From NCBI GenBank assembly GCA_003290165.1, contig QNQO01000809.1, positions 62,001-126,000 on the forward strand: a DNA stretch of 64,000 nucleotides. The letters are read 5' to 3'. The first letter of the stretch is position 1; every line of letters begins with the position of its first letter. The stretch is from Berberis thunbergii (Eukaryota; Streptophyta; Magnoliopsida; Ranunculales; Berberidaceae). A program made the translations under genes and the position numbers. Below the pieces are notes generated by a model that worked only from the letters and a program-made list of their open reading frames with translations, made no database searches and was not told the DNA's origin. Positions 10,395 through 22,009 of the stretch are shown here, one piece after another.

Positions 10395-13322
10395 GGGTTA
10401 TTTACTTTTTTAGCCCCATTATTTTGGGCAAATCCTTACTTGGACGCCATTAATTCATTTTATTCCGTCTAACACCTATTTTGAGTGTTGATTGTTAAGT
10501 CAATGAGTTTGACTACCATAAATTATTAGATGTTTTAAAATGCCTGAAACACCCTCACGTGTTAAGCACGTGATCAGTACCAAACACAAACTGGTAGAAT
10601 ACTATGGGTGCCAGACGGTAAAATTTGGATTCTTATTTGTTTATCTCTTCCTCCTCATCTCTCTCTGTTACGCAACTACTGGCCGCCACCTTCATTTTCC
10701 TCCTTTCTCTGTTTTTGTTTTACAACATCTCAATATAGCAATGGCATAATATTTCATATTGAATAAATGCCTCTAGCTAGGGGATGGCACGATCCTTGTT
10801 GATACTTGTACGAACACAATTTTAAAGAGCTTTAGATTGAGTAAAAACATATCGAAATAGGTAAATACCTCTTAGGAGTTATGTTGGTGCATCCCAAAGT
10901 GTTTTATACCTTCCTACACGCATCCACCAAAAAAGTGATCAATGATTTGCTCCCTTGAAGAGATAGAGTTCAATATCAAATACAGTTTAATATCAAAATC
11001 TCTTATTTTTTCCCTGTTTCTATTGTTTTTCTTACAACCAAACATAATGAAATTTCATTTTTTTTTTTTTTGCATTTCATTGTGTATGTTGTTTATGTGG
11101 TGCATTCGAAGGCTGAGCTTGGGAACACATTAATCATGAAGAAAAAAAAACATTGGTTACTTATGCATTTGGAAGTTAACTACCTTAAGTAGAAACCATA
11201 TGACATGCTTTTGGTGATCCTTTGATACTAGCTGTCGAATAAATTTGAGCAAGTTTAGATACCTTCTATAAACTCTATGGACATACAAATCTTAGATAAT
11301 GACTTACTTGCGTGAATGTGTTAAACGTTCATATTAGTACATTGGAAGCCAGCGCGACTCATCAAACACAATGGATAAACAATTGGGTATTGATGCATTT
11401 GAATGAAAAATGAGAAGAAGTAAGAAACATTTCACTTTGGAACCAAATGGCACAACACACCTATTCAATTTGATTTTATGAAAACTAGCTACTACAGCGT
11501 GTGCAAAATGTGTTCCTTACTAATCAGTTGGTTACATGTGGGAAGTACTGCAGCTAGGTTACATTGATTATAATCAACTACAAAATTTGTTTTGTTATAT
11601 TTCTATGAGACTACTTGTTGACTATTTTTGCCATGTTGATGGTAATTCCAATAACATACATCATCATCTAGTATGGATATAACCAATACCAAACATTATT
11701 GGAGAACAAACCAATACCGAGGGTTACTGAAGAACAAACTGAAAATTCACGTAATCCATAACAGAAACTCTGAAACACAATTCATAAGATTGTATTGATA
11801 TATGAACCAATCAGCCAAACAGATCTTTAAATAATAATAAACTGGTAAACTTTCCTTCGAATTGTTTGCATAAACCTTTCTACAGAGCAAGAAATCCCAA
11901 ACCCACGGCCAATTTCATTTTAAAAAAGCAAACTTGGCTACCCTAATTGCCAGTACCATGCTCCTATTATTCATCTTTGACTATTTACTTTGTTGTTGTT
12001 GTGCAAACATGTTTATGAGAATAACTTGTAAGTTGAGGCATTGAGAATGATCTGCTTAGCCTACCAATGGGTGATAAGATCATCAACAAAAATCCTATAA
12101 TGATACAAAACTGAAAATACACAAAGCCGAGAGTTATTTTCAGTTTCTTCATTTTCCTAACAAGAACTAATGATTTGAAACACGAAAACATATCCTTTTA
12201 ACTTACCCAATTTGTCATCCATGGTAATCTGAATTTCCTAGGTTTTTTTTATTGTGAGACACATGATGCAAGGGAGCTTGAGGGGGGAGAGGCAAAGTTT
12301 TGTATTAATAACAATGAGTAAGCTATTATTTGAAAGAACATGAGATAGAGAAGACTTACAACATATGTTGTAGGGGGAAAAGCAAATCCTCCAAAGAACC
12401 TAAGAAGTCCTCCAAAGAAGGGGAAACGAATAGACACAAACATTGTAAATGTTGCTTAGAGAGAAGCGTAAGAAGAGTTAGATTTGAATTGGCATTAAGA
12501 AAAGCATAAATACTTTTGAAACCATGCACAAATGATATATGAAAACAATGGCATTGCTTACCAACATAAAAAGTTTGTGAAACCAAACGAAAAGGAAGAC
12601 CATGCATGCAATGAAACTTCTTAACCAACAAAGTTTCCAACATGTCGAACACTGACATTGCATAAATCTACATACGTAGAAAATTCAATTAACATTTGAT
12701 AAAAATACTTGAAAATCTAGCTTCATGGTCATTATGTAAGAATATTCATGTTCAAGACTAACAACTCTATAAAATTTAGTATCTATTGTAATACCTGATA
12801 GCTGCTGATTCAGTGGACAACAACAAACATGTTAGCCATCACAATTTACCAAGTAGGCTTCTCCAACAAAATGAGGATGTTATCTGAAACTTGGTATCCA
12901 AATGTATAGTATTTAATGAGTGCAACGGGGAAGTAACATAAAACAACAACACCCTCCCACATAGGTTTCTCAGGTGTTGAAGGGATTGTGCCTTGAATCT
13001 CCAAGACAACGTTATGTCTTGCGTAAGCAAATGCAACAGAGATAGGGGAAATGAAAGGGACAGCTGGTGGTTGCGAAACAGATAGAGATGGGGGAGGAAA
13101 AGATAGACATATTAGAAGCCAAATTTTTTCCATTTGGTACGCACCGTATTCTAGCAATTCATGTTTGGTCTCCATCACGTGCTTGGCGTGAGAAGGTATT
13201 TCATACATTTCAAAACATCTGAAGTCAACCCATTGACTTAACAGTCAACACTCAAAATGGGTGTTATAAGGAATAAAAGGAATTAATAGCGCTCAAATTG
13301 GGGGCTAAAAGGTAAATAACCC
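10395..13322. mobile_element. Pack-MULE (Mutator-like) with LHT gene fragment
   Basis: The 2,928-bp element has long imperfect terminal inverted repeats (about 10,395-10,715 and 13,010-13,322, both starting GGGTTATTTAC inward). It is flanked by perfect 9-bp direct repeats TTATGATGA (10,386-10,394 and 13,323-13,331). Long TIRs plus a 9-bp duplication are the hallmark of MULEs. I see no transposase; instead the minus strand carries exons and introns of an LHT-type amino acid transporter, so it is non-autonomous. The left interior (10,750-11,980) is AT-rich with nothing I recognise. Confidence 0.92.
12013..13049 (-). pseudogene. Captured lysine/histidine transporter fragment
   Basis: The fragment is the C-terminal half of a plant LHT-type amino acid/auxin permease family protein (a plasma-membrane H+-amino acid symporter in life). 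Exon A (12,795 to about 13,049): [40 protein letters not shown], with in-frame stops after EKPTW and VVVH and with short deletions. Exon B (12,562-12,667): IYAMSVFDMLETLLVKK. Exon C (12,360-12,454): TMFV, FPFFGGLL-FFGGFAF-PTTY. Exon D (about 12,013-12,110): FCIIIGFLLMILSPIG. GT-AG introns remain between them, so capture was at DNA level. The reading frame upstream of exon A starts inside the TIR, making a TIR-transporter chimera. The N-terminal half is absent. Confidence 0.88.
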
Positions 13323-13331
13323 TTATGATGA

Positions 13332-16084
13332 ACACAAAATAGAGGTGTCATCCAGACAAACAAAGGATCGAAACAACGTCAATTTGTTTTCATTTCATAA
13401 TTGAACAAAAAGATTTACCCAAACTACTAAACCAAAGAACACCATGAAGATATGCATATGAAGGCGAAAACAAATGATTTTTAATAGCCATGTTCTGGGG
13501 TACCTATTGATTTTTGTTCTTAATCCAATCTAAATGTATAAACTATTTTTTTTATTTCATCTTGAAATTTGTAGCGTTAAGTAATTAACTAACATTGTTT
13601 TCAATATCGAACCAATCAACAAATTTAGACAAAATAATAATGAAATATTCTTGCTTGCTAGGGTTACAAATAAACACAATGTGTGGTCGAGGTACCTCTG
13701 CATATTATAATTATTAAAATATTAAAAGAGAAACAACATAAATTTTTATTGATTTATTTTAACTACATAAACGCACGTTCAATTTCTTTTAACAAATTAC
13801 ATCAGAATCTGTCATTAGATGCAACAATTTCAAATCTTAAAAATCATGTTTCAACAATCGAGCCATTCAACAAATTTTGGAAAAAAAATAATAAAAATAC
13901 TTGTGTTCACATGGGGTTATCAAATCGCGAGGTACATTTGAACCTCATAAAGACCATCTAGATTGTGAATTTGTAGCTTAAATTTTGACATCATATAATA
14001 AAACAATTAAGTGAAACTCTCTATAAGATACCCATTTGGCCTTTATAATCTCTTTGAATCACAAACTAATAGAGGATGTTAGCGTCTTTGATTATTGAAA
14101 ACAATTTTTACGTGCACCCTTTATCAAAACATGGATTTGTAGAACACTTGATTACTACATGACATATTAAATCTCTTTAATACTTTATCTTAAATTGACA
14201 CAAAAATAATTTTATATTTATGAACGAAAATGTAATAATTAAAGAGAAATATATGTTGCAAATCAAGTTAAAGTCGGTTAGTTAGTTCGTTGTTAATTTT
14301 TAATTATAAGTTGAATTAAGACATGTATATATGAATGATATTAAGAGGTAACTGTGATGGCATAATATGTAAAAATTATATATGCATTGTATAAAGCTTC
14401 ATGTGTCTTCACGTAATAGACATATGCGGAGTCAGAGTTGAGTTGGCTTAGGCATGTGCTTGACACATATCAAAAGTTAGGCAATCCAAGACCTAACATC
14501 ACGGATGGACCGGGCAATATTTTTGTCTAACAATGAAAAGTAAGAAATAAAGTACGAAACAATGTATTCTACCAAAATAGTAGATGAGATAAAAATAATA
14601 AAAGACGCAAATCAAAGCCAAACATCAATAAGGATGAGAAAACAATCAATCTAGTAACAAAAATCAAAGATTTATGCTGAATAATCAAACTTTATGAATG
14701 TAGAAGGATCATCTAACACAAGAAAACATGAGACAAAAATAAAGTGTTTTTAAACTATACAATAGTCTTCCAATGACCTTATTTTGAAGTGTGTTACTTA
14801 TAAAAAAAAAAGGAGCAATGGATTTTAGCAGATGAATGTGAGAACTGCTCGAGGTCTCAACCATAGCACATTAGGTTTAGATTCAAGGATATTATGAGTC
14901 ATACATGTAATCGAGGCTAAAATATCTAACGTGAAATGTCAAAAGTGTCAGATTTCCAGATCAATGATCTATCCCTCAATTGAAGTCTTACATGCTATAA
15001 TTCACCTTGTGGGCTCTATACTTTGTAGGTCAATTCATAAAAGAGAAGTTATTATTGATGACTATAAATTACTTTACCAAGTTGGTGGAAGTCATGTTTC
15101 TAAATAAGATTATGAAATAATAAGTGATAAATTATTGTAATATGATATTCAATTTGATAGTTTGTTTTACAACATGTTGCTTTAAGAAAATAATGTATTA
15201 GTGTATTTTTTCTTTCTCACATTTCTCTAATAAATTTTATGTTTTGACACTATATAGTTTTCTTAATTATACGTCGATTATAGTTAAAAAATTATGAGTT
15301 AGGAATTAAATTTTTATTTATCAAACATTTCTATGAGACTAAGTAATCAAGAGCGAGATAATGGACATAAATTACGAGCCTTGCGAGCATCCAATGCACA
15401 ACATATATTAAAAATAATCTAAAACGAACTTCTTTGAGTGTGTATGATGCGATTATGTGCTAGTATAAGCAAACAACGATTCTCGATATCTCACTCTTTA
15501 AAATATAGCTAGATACCCTTTAAACTTTGCTTGACATTCCTTACTATTTAACACACCCTAACATTTGTATTGATCTAAATTCCATGTGTATATATAAAAA
15601 AATCTTGCATTATGTTTCAAGCTTTGACTAATATTATCATGCTCGACCATAACTCACAACTTGTGCATTGCCACGTGTCTTGAAGAGGGAGATTAATAGA
15701 CCTATTAAAATACCAATGAACATCCATACCCCAAATTCTAAGGTAATTTCTAATGAAATCTTAATAATGAATAATAGAAAATAAAATGAAAATCATGACC
15801 ATGGTCTGACTCTGATACAAAATATCTATCATAAATAAAATGATATTTTATTGTAGAAAGAGTGTATGTCCTAGCTCGCAGTGTTGGTGTTCATGGTTAC
15901 AACTTAGTGAAAAAAATAATCCCAACTCTTTCTTGAGTCCCCCTAAACACAATCGTTTTAAAGTATCACATAACCCCTACCATCACCTATTTGTCTTGAA
16001 GCTACTTCACTCTGATTATTTGACATTTGTTTGACAACTCTTTCTCAAATTTCTCTTGTGCCATCGACTCTCATAACATCATCA
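13332..16084. other. AT-rich non-coding stretch
   Basis: About 2.75 kb of AT-rich sequence without a convincing gene, TIR, LTR or strong repeat. The short open frames at 13,683 and 15,840 have no recognisable motifs. Probably eroded repeat DNA. Confidence 0.6.
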
Positions 16085-16254
16085 CTGTAACACCCCTACT
16101 TTTCAAATAACAATAAATAATTTATGTTTCAAAAATTCAATTGAAATTTGTGCTCTAAATCTTCTTTTGTTTGACAACTAGTATTTTTTCGAAATTCAGT
16201 TAACTGTCTTACCATCAGAATCTCGGGACGAGATTCCATTTAACGTGTGTATAA
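16085..16254 (+). mobile_element. Remnant of Tekay-like pol tail and UTR
   Basis: The stretch TCTCGGGACGAGATTCC near 16,220 and the following 30 bases correspond to the post-integrase tail that precedes the 3' LTR in Tekay elements (compare 1,215-1,260, minus strand). A second TGTAACACCCCTA motif at 16,085 suggests another LTR edge joined here. The rest of the internal region is missing. Confidence 0.5.
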
Positions 16255-16411
16255 TGTAACACCCCTAAATTTCATAAAGATAATTTATTTTATTTTTAAT
16301 TAAATAAAATAGGGTTACATTTAATTGAATGTGAATTTCGAAATTTAGGGTTTTATTTGGTGAGTTTAAAAGGGGGTTTTCAGAAGTTCAGTGGGGGCGA
16401 ATAGCCATCCA

Positions 16412-16420
16412 CCCTATAAA
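16412..16420 (+). promoter_or_regulatory. TATA box of the LTR
   Basis: CTATAAAGA in a context (ATAGCCATCCACC before, AAAACCCTATTTT after) that is shared with the LTR at the left edge of the window, minus strand. It lies about 60 bases upstream of the captured dCMP deaminase sequence, so LTR transcription would run into it in sense. Confidence 0.5.
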
Positions 16421-16474
16421 GAGAAAACCCTATTTTTTTTTCTTTTCTTTCTCCTTCTTCTTTTCCCCCTTTAC

Positions 16475-17017
16475 GTTTTCTTCTTCAATGGCTTCTTCTT
16501 CAACAACAACAACCCTAAAAGACCTTCTTCACCTCGAATCGAAGTGCAAGACAACGATGTCTTAGTGGACGAATCTCCACCTCAGAGCCCGTTTGACCCT
16601 TCCAAACGCAAAGGGTATATATCGTGGGATGATTATTTTATGGAGATTGCATTTTTATCGGCAGAGAGATCCAAGGACCCAAACAGGCAGGTAATTTGTT
16701 ATGAAGTTTAGTTGATCAAAGTGCTTCAATTTGCATATTAGGTTTTAGAGTATGAATGGGGTTTATTTATTGTAGAAGATAATTGCTTATAAGATAATTT
16801 CTTGTAAGATAATTGCTTATATTGTAGAAGAAACGGAATTGCAAAGATTATTATTCAGTCTGGTGTGTCTGAAGTGATCTACTTTTTGGAAAAGAAAGTG
16901 AATGATTCAAACACTACTTATACCGCTTCTCACAAACTATTATCAATGGCTAAAATTAAGGTCAGGAAGCATCTGTCACAGATGAAACAAATTTTACTAA
17001 AATTTGAAGAACCATAG
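16475..17017 (+). pseudogene. Captured dCMP deaminase fragment
   Basis: The first piece (to 16,690) encodes an N-terminal region ending SPFDPSKRKGYISWDDYF, then EIAFLSAERSKDPNRQ, and stops at a GT donor exactly where the conserved V would follow. The second piece (about 16,828-17,017) encodes AKIIIQSGVSEVIYFLEKK, then SHKLLSMAKIKVRKH and a terminal KFEEP stop. These match the two ends of plant deoxycytidylate deaminase (dCMP to dUMP, zinc enzyme of thymidylate supply). The middle, with the HAE and PCxxC zinc site, is missing, so no activity is possible. The intron-like remnant between the pieces has a 20-base direct repeat (AAGATAATTGCTTAT). Bases 17,018-17,240 look like the gene's 3' UTR. 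Confidence 0.85.
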
Positions 17018-17515
17018 CATTTTCACAGAGCTCACACTATCGGTATTTGTGTTAGCCATCCTTTTGTATTTGTAGCCATATGTATAGATATTGTTATAAT
17101 ACCATGCCATTAATTTAAATGCCACTGAAAGATATGTCAGTGCATCATGTATATATATATGACATTATTATGCAACTTGCTACTGGATATGCCTCTTGCA
17201 TTTCCCCTTAATTATCGTTAGATTTATAAAATAAAATAAAATAAAAAATTGATTACTGCCATTACATCAAGGAGGCGAACTGAACAATGCTAAGTTTGTT
17301 ATCAAGCCCCAATCCTAATTTCTGTTAACAAATTTCTACACCTACTGCCAAGGCTTGCATAATTTACCAGCTCATAGGAGACTTGGTGGAAGTATTTGTA
17401 CACAACAAGGACATATTATAAAATACAAGAAATAGAAATCGGTGCAAGATTTGATACAAATATTTGTTGGAACCACAACTCATTTTCAAATTCCATTTCC
17501 CTTTGCACATAGAAT

Positions 17516-17586
17516 TTACACAAGATGTTTGTTTTCATGGATCTGATTGAGCTTCTTCCAAGCTTTCTTCATTTTGGGGAGAAAGA
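17516..17586 (-). pseudogene. Possible last exon of a convergent gene
   Basis: On the minus strand an AG acceptor (GTGTATGCAG) is followed by a short open frame with basic residues (KMKKAWKKLNQIHENKH) and a TAA. A second frame is also open (SLSPQNEESLEEAQSDP). It lies tail-to-tail with the dCMP deaminase fragment and may be the end of its original neighbour carried along in the same capture. I do not recognise the protein. Confidence 0.3.
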
Positions 17587-19853
17587 CTGCATACACAATG
17601 AAATAAAGTTAGCACATGGTTGTTGAACATGTTTTCAATTATGATACAAAGGGTAAATCTATTATCTACTGGTGTGCCTCGGTAGTTTCATATTAGTCTA
17701 TTGTGTACTGCATATATATCTGCTGATTTTCATGACATGTTTTAATGAGTTAGTTAGGTTTATCTTGTACCTTTACCCGATAAATGCTTGTCTGGTTGTA
17801 TTATTATTGTGATTTATGTGCATATACTTTTATTTTAGTACAATTCTGTATATTTGCAAGCACATGAAATCGAAAGGTAAGTGATCAAGAGATGTGCTTG
17901 GGAGGCCACGTGCCATGGTGATGGATGGAGAGACTGAATAGGTGAGTTTTCTTCATTCTTTCTCTTTTACTGTGAGTTTTCTTATTCTCTGTATTTTGCA
18001 AATCCTTGTTTCTTGACTAAATTAGTGATTGTATTTGTGAGGATTTGATGATGGGGTTTGTGAGTTTTGTTGCGAGGAAGTGTGGTTATGATTTAGATTT
18101 TGTTTTGGCTGTGTGATGACCGGTGTTTGTGTGTCCTTGATGATTTTGGATTGGATTCTTAGGCTTGTTATATTGCTTGATTTAAATTCCATTTCAAAGG
18201 TTTTGGGTGTAAGGTGTAAGTGAAACTCTGAGCCATTTATCTCTTGGGATGAGCAATTCAGTATATTGTATGTATATTGCTTGTATGGAAATGACGAGTT
18301 TCATTTCAGGAAATCCAATTGTGAGATTTTAGACATGTTGAAAATGAGGTTGCCTTATTTGTGGTGTTTTGTGCTGCAAACGCTTGATCTCCAATATTTT
18401 TTATCTGTTTGAGGTGTGAGATTTTCCTAGCTTGCTGGGTTCATGTTTGGGGTCACCCATGTTTACCATTTTATTGATTGGGTGTGACTTTGTTTGGTTG
18501 GTGTTTGAATGGTTGATGAATATTAATGCATTGTGATAAATTTGAAGATTTGTATGCATATTGACTTGTTTATGCATTATGAAGAATTTGGATATTTGAA
18601 TCAAGGAGTGGCTTGATTGCCATATTGTTACATCGCATGATTAATGAATATGCTATGTTTTCCCCAAAAATGTGGGTGAATAGATTGTGAATCAATTCAT
18701 GTATGACAAAATGTCATTGTGGAATAATTCTGAATTATGAAAAATAAATGATATTGGTAAACCTTGATTTCTGAAAATATAAACCACTTGGACTTTTATC
18801 ACTTAGAACTACCACATCTCTTTTGTTTGTTATTTCCCCTCTCTTTCTAGAGAAACTAAATGACCAGTGGGTCGTCTTGCGGAGTTGGGGCACCCATTTC
18901 TTACTAGAGAAACTAAAATAACCTTCGGGTTAGTCTTGCGGAAATGTGGTGAGTTTGTATGCCTAAAATAGGCTTTGATATTTATCCGTAAAAAATGTGA
19001 CGTGAGTTTATGCGCATTGATAGCCCAAGGGTGGCTTTTGGTACTCATATAGTTAGGGGTATCCGCGATGCATGCCTGTATGTGATGTCCCCACTTAGGC
19101 ATGGATGACGGAGTAGTTCTCCTTTATATGAGAGAGGCATACGAGCATGTATGTTCGGCACGGAGGTGGTGCGAATGTGGTATCGTCTAAGTGATCAATT
19201 CGTTAAAAAGATGAACCTAATTCAAATAAAAAGAATAAATGACGTTGTATTGTTTCTAATTCTTTTTATGCAGGATGGCAAATCCACTAATATTTCTGCA
19301 GGTCCGACTTGCCATAGTCAACTCCTATAGGGTAAGTACAGGTAAATGCATATTTACATATTAGGATGATGATATGTTTGCCTCGTTGAGAAACTAAATT
19401 CTTTGGACTGTGTTTTCTTGCATCACACCTTTGCCTCGTTGAGGAACTATCTATTGGTGTGATGGTTTGTTGTTTGTGTTTCGCTTGATGTTTATCACGT
19501 GCGATTTTATTGATTTTTGGGATGAAGATTTCTCACACCAGCTATATTGCTGACCCAAGTGAGCTTTTGCTTCTTGGGTACATTCCTTTGGGAATGTAGC
19601 CGATTAGCTTTTCAGGTTCAGGGACTTTTGAGCAGCGTTACGGGAGTTCCGTTAGTGGGGCTAGCGACATCAGTATTTTCTGGTTAGAGTTTTATTAAAA
19701 TTTTTAGTTTGTTCCTATTTTCTAAAATATACTTTTGTCATTGCTGCTAAATGTTTCTGTCGTTATTGAATTTCACGTCTCGAGTTTTGGGGAAACGGAT
19801 AATCCTACGTGGATTTTAGGATTTTCGTTTTTCTCGAAAATTTGGGCGTGACA

Positions 19854-20609
19854 GTCATTAACAACCACTCATCTTGTTCTAACCCTATTTGACGAATCCT
19901 CACCTAATTAATCTCCCATCATAATCGCCCTGATTATTGCTGATAACTATACAATCGATCTGATACAACTTCATATGAGGATACTTCCATATTTAATGAG
20001 AATTATCAATTCATATGTCTTATTTAATTGACGCCGATTCAGACTCATTGCTACTTGAGTTTTAGATAAGATTTTATAAAATGAAGGCAATAGTGGCGAG
20101 TTGATTACGTTTCACACATGGATAAGAAAGTTGGGTTGCGTTCAGAGAATAAAGGATTGGGTGTGGGCATGGCCTTGAGATTTGCACTACTTTTTTTTGT
20201 AAGTGGTAAAATAAAAAAGAATGCATTTAAATTTTGTTATCACTAATTTTGAAAATAAGATAAGCATATTTCATTAATATGAGTCATAGTTTATGACTAG
20301 AAGTATGTCAGTAAAAGTAAAAAGTATGGCTATTTGTAAAATGGTGAAACATAAATATTGTATGTGTGTTATCATCTTGAGGTGATTTTGAAAAGATTTG
20401 TGCTATTGAGGTGTTTGAGTGGGTTTTGAATCAATGTGCAGAGCATGTGCTAGATATTTAGTCATAAAAAATGTGTTGCTAATGCTCCATTTAGAAAAAA
20501 ATATGTAAGGCACAGGATATACAAGAGGGTATTTGATCATGCGATCAAAAAATTATAACCTAATTTAGAAGATAAGCACAAAAGATTCAGTATATGACTT
20601 TGTGTGATT
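19854..20609. other. Non-coding spacer between LTR and MULE
   Basis: AT-rich sequence with no open frame of note, no TIR and no clear repeat. Confidence 0.6.
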
Positions 20610-20894
20610 ATTTGTAATCGGAAAATGACTTACATGGCCTACTTTTTCACAAAATAGACTATTTAGATACCGTAGTTGTTGTAATGGTTAATTTGTGCAT
20701 ATTTTTATACTTTTATGACAAACAATGACTATTTTATTAACCTAGGTTAGCCCATAAAGTTATAAGACATATTTACACTTCCTAAGCAAATAGAAAACCT
20801 ACATTTATACTTTTTATGACCAACAATGACTCTTTTATTAATGATTTTAATTATGACCAAATTAACACATCTGTAAGAATTGCTCAAGAAGATA

Positions 20895-20987
20895 GGGACG
20901 ACTATCCAACACCCAATGAGAATTCTGAAAATATATAGGGACGACTATCCAACATCCAACACCCAATGAGAATTCTAAAAATATATA
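20895..20987. repeat. Tandem duplication, about 45 bp x 2
   Basis: Two copies of GGGACGACTATCCAACA... through ATGAGAATTCT-AAAATATATA, inside the MULE just after the left TIR. The second copy has a small internal insertion. Confidence 0.8.
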
Positions 20988-22009
20988 AGACAAACTCAAC
21001 AGCCAACACCTTCGACTTCCCTTTTGAGTAAATTAGTCAAACAATAGTGAAAACATGAAACGAACAAACAAACTTATAAACTAAAACCAATCAACTTACC
21101 TGACAAAATATGTAATATGAACTGACTAATTGTCTAGAAAATAGAGATACATTTCGACTCGTGTTCCTAATCTTGATTTTGATGATGATACACCTCTGGA
21201 CTATACTGAAAATCAAAATGAGAATGATGGTAACGACAATTTTTCCTGTTTTTCTTTTTACCGAGTTGAATCTTATTGAAGGATCATCAAGTATTTGTTC
21301 TTTTTTTTTATGCTATAAAGATAGATAAGACATCAAATTATAGTTTTGTTCTTATTTTAAGCTCTGCATTTGGTTGCTATCTAATGATCCATTGATTTGT
21401 ATTGCACATTAAATCTGGTTTGATTGGAGAGTGATAAACAATTAAATAACAAAGTCTTCATTATGTACTTCTTGGTACCTTCCACAATGAGTGACAAACA
21501 ATTAAATAACAAAGTCTCCATTTAGTAAATTCCATTGTGAGTGTTTTGTAGACAACACAACCAAACATAGGCGCACTTGGGCTGGATTCAGGCGACAAAG
21601 AGCAAGGACCAAGCTGACAGAGAATCGAAGAGCATAGATGATTGTGAAAAAGTTGTGTTTGAAGTTGGGTTGGAATCTCCAAATGAAGAAAACTCCCTTG
21701 CAATGGTTCATCTTTTGTCTTTTGTATGGAAAAGGGTCATGGCATTTCTTTGTCCTCACTAGCAGGCATGTGACAAACACATCTAGGACATGATCTTGGT
21801 AACATCCCTTTGCTAACACAAGGGACCACTTGAAATAAACACAACTATAAGACAATTGTTCAAAGTGCATTACTAAAATGATGAGAAAGTACATGAAAAT
21901 ATTAATGTAGCCATTTGAAGCTAACAAACGGCATAAATAATTGCTCAAACTGCAGTTAAAGAACGAGATAACAGAACACTCAATAAAATCAAATAGCTCA
22001 AGTACAAGT

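Larger units (their letters stand above)
16255..19853 (+). repeat. Tekay-type LTR (3.6 kb) carrying a host gene fragment
   Basis: It begins TGTAACACCCCTAAATTTC after the pol tail and ends ATTTGGGCGTGACA, the same terminus as the minus-strand element at 6,046. A TATA box (CCTATAAAGAG) lies near 16,412-16,420. The second half (18,820-19,853) is the R/U5-type sequence of this family. Between about 16,475 and 17,640 sits foreign sequence from a dCMP deaminase locus. With only one LTR and a truncated interior, no target duplication can be tested. Confidence 0.65.

Noticed and set aside
13683..13961. 92-codon ORF
   Set aside because: Lys/Asn/Ile-rich translation of AT-rich DNA with no motif, splice signals or flanking gene structure.
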